From Alphaproteobacteria bacterium (GTDB lineage: Bacteria; Pseudomonadota; Alphaproteobacteria; Micavibrionales; Micavibrionaceae), in NCBI GenBank assembly GCA_024279035.1, contig JAJRSA010000015.1:1-64000 (forward strand): DNA of 64,000 nucleotides. The letters run 5' to 3'. Positions 62,977-64,000 of the stretch are shown piece by piece. The position numbers and the translations under genes were made by a program. The notes under the pieces are model-generated. The model was not told where the DNA came from, searched no databases, and was given only the letters and a program-made list of their open reading frames with translations. The stretch's first letter is position 1. Each line of letters opens with the position of its first letter.

Positions 62977-64000
62977 ATGCTTCAAACCTTACACATATCC
63001 AATGTTGTTTTAATCGACTCTCTCACACTCGATTTTAATACAGGGTTATGCGCCCTTACAGGGGAAACAGGTGCTGGAAAATCGATATTACTTGACTCAT
63101 TGGGGTTGGCGATGGGCGCACGGTCTGAGGCTCGGCTTGTACGAAAGGGCGCAGAACAAGCCAGTGTAACAGCCACATTTCATATCAATAAATCCTCTTT
63201 TCTCTACAGTATGCTCTCTGAACAAGGGCTTTCTACCTCTGATGAGCTTATCCTTCGTCGTATTGTTAAACAAGATGGTAAAAGTAAGGCATGGATCAAT
63301 GATCAACCTGTGAGCATTACCTTCTTAAAAGAGGTTGCTGCTTGCCTAGTAGAGTATCATGGACAATTTGAAACGCACGGGCTCAGAGACCCTGAGAGTC
63401 ATGGTATAATGCTCGATTCCTATGCGCAATTAACCACAGATATACGAGTGCTAGGCACGATGTGGCGCGCGTGGCGTCAGGCTGAAAAGGCCTTGAAAAC
63501 AGCTATAAAACATGCTGATGAGGCACAGGAAGAAGAAGAATATCTCCGCGCATGTTTAGATGAGCTCTATATACTTGCACCTGAACAAGGAGAGGAAAGT
63601 ATGTTAATAGAATTGCGCCAGCGCCTCAAAAATAAAGAGGCAATTGTGCAGGCTCTGAAGACAGCTCAAAAACATCTTACCAGTGATAAGGGTGCCGATA
63701 ATGCGCTTGTTCAAACGACACGTATCCTTGATCGTGCCCAAGATAAAATTGGTGAGAGTGTAGAAAGTATGATGGCACAACTTGATATTGCACTTGATAA
63801 TGTAAGAGAGGTTACCAATACCATTGACACTCTCATGGCTGACTTTCAAGAGGAAGACATATCGCAAGAAATTCTTGATGATCGCTTATACGCTCTGCGC
63901 TCGGAAGCACGTAAACATAATTGTTTAGTGGAGGAGCTTTCTGCTAAACGGGAGGAGATTGCCCAAAAACTTTCTCAGATTGAAAGCCAAGGCGATATAT
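62977..64000 (+). CDS. recN: DNA repair protein RecN (5' part; continues beyond the window)
   Basis: An SMC-like ATPase acting in double-strand break repair. The 341 codons present (from ATG 62977, MLQTLHISNVVLIDSL; another ATG lies at 62962) contain Walker A LTGETGAGKSILLDSLGLAM, the conserved ARLVRKGAEQASVTATF region, WINDQPVSITFLK and EYHGQFETHGL (RecN-specific HGQ..h). The heptad-rich coiled coil begins near residue 165 and runs to the window edge. The C-terminal ATPase half is outside. It diverges from the terA-like gene. Confidence 0.95.
   Translation, partial: MLQTLHISNVVLIDSLTLDFNTGLCALTGETGAGKSILLDSLGLAMGARSEARLVRKGAEQASVTATFHINKSSFLYSMLSEQGLSTSDELILRRIVKQDGKSKAWINDQPVSITFLKEVAACLVEYHGQFETHGLRDPESHGIMLDSYAQLTTDIRVLGTMWRAWRQAEKALKTAIKHADEAQEEEEYLRACLDELYILAPEQGEESMLIELRQRLKNKEAIVQALKTAQKHLTSDKGADNALVQTTRILDRAQDKIGESVESMMAQLDIALDNVREVTNTIDTLMADFQEEDISQEILDDRLYALRSEARKHNCLVEELSAKREEIAQKLSQIESQGDI

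Overview
The window is chromosomal DNA from a moderately AT-rich alphaproteobacterium. The evidence is gene content and order: a DivL-type pseudokinase beside ahcY, the ChvG/ChvI two-component pair, the trpA-accD-folC and aroA-cmk-rpsA-ihfB-lapA strings, a DUF3576 lipoprotein, an alphaproteobacterial porin, and rho-hemJ-hemH-hemE ending at a probable oriC. I cannot name the genus. Three complete DotA/TraY-type genes point to a type IVB-like secretion or conjugation apparatus encoded partly elsewhere. Biosynthesis (aro, trp, pyr, fab, haem) is retained, so this does not look like an extremely reduced genome.

Layout. 1-0.9 kb: decayed IS630 transposase pieces. 0.9-12.8 kb: uppP, divL, an HD-domain protein, ahcY, chvG/chvI, folC-accD-trpA and a GyrI-like protein. 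13.0-25.1 kb: the usual fabG-acpP-fabF operon, split by a 9.7-kb block holding a NodB-type deacetylase and three tandem dotA-like genes. 25.1-39.0 kb: argS, gyrB, lapA-like, ihfB, rpiA, rpsA, cmk, aroA, a GGDEF/EAL protein, a DUF2726 protein and pyrC. 39.1-41.5 kb: a 24-residue cysteine-rich peptide, cysS, a GNAT gene, the SRP RNA gene (ffs) and a degenerate second ffs-like segment. 41.5-45.8 kb: a surface-glycan cluster (flippase-like protein, O-antigen ligase-like protein, acyltransferase, sulfotransferase, TylF-type methyltransferase). 45.9-52.9 kb: dnaB, ctaB, DUF3576 lipoprotein, porin, miaA with two tiny membrane proteins, and a hydrolase. 52.9-53.6 kb: a scar with a truncated flagellar-rod-like ORF and another IS630 remnant. 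53.6-58.5 kb: L,D-transpeptidase, rho, hemJ, hemH, hemE. 58.48-58.78 kb: probable oriC. 58.8-64 kb: a hypothetical gene, a Bax-inhibitor-1 protein, two TerD-family genes flanking a Na+/Ca2+ exchanger, and the start of recN.

Most noteworthy: (i) the dotA triplication inserted into the fatty-acid operon; (ii) G/C homopolymers of 10-11 bp inside two dotA copies and at codons 5-8 of a terD-like gene, suggesting phase variation; (iii) a four-gene neighbourhood (BI-1, TerD, CaCA, TerD/TerA-like) in which every family is linked to calcium; (iv) ffs with a partial second copy flanking a GNAT gene; (v) two copies of a two-hairpin intergenic repeat whose stems differ but stay paired; (vi) a metallothionein-like micropeptide; (vii) the oriC candidate next to hemE. 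No tRNA, rRNA or CRISPR array was found.
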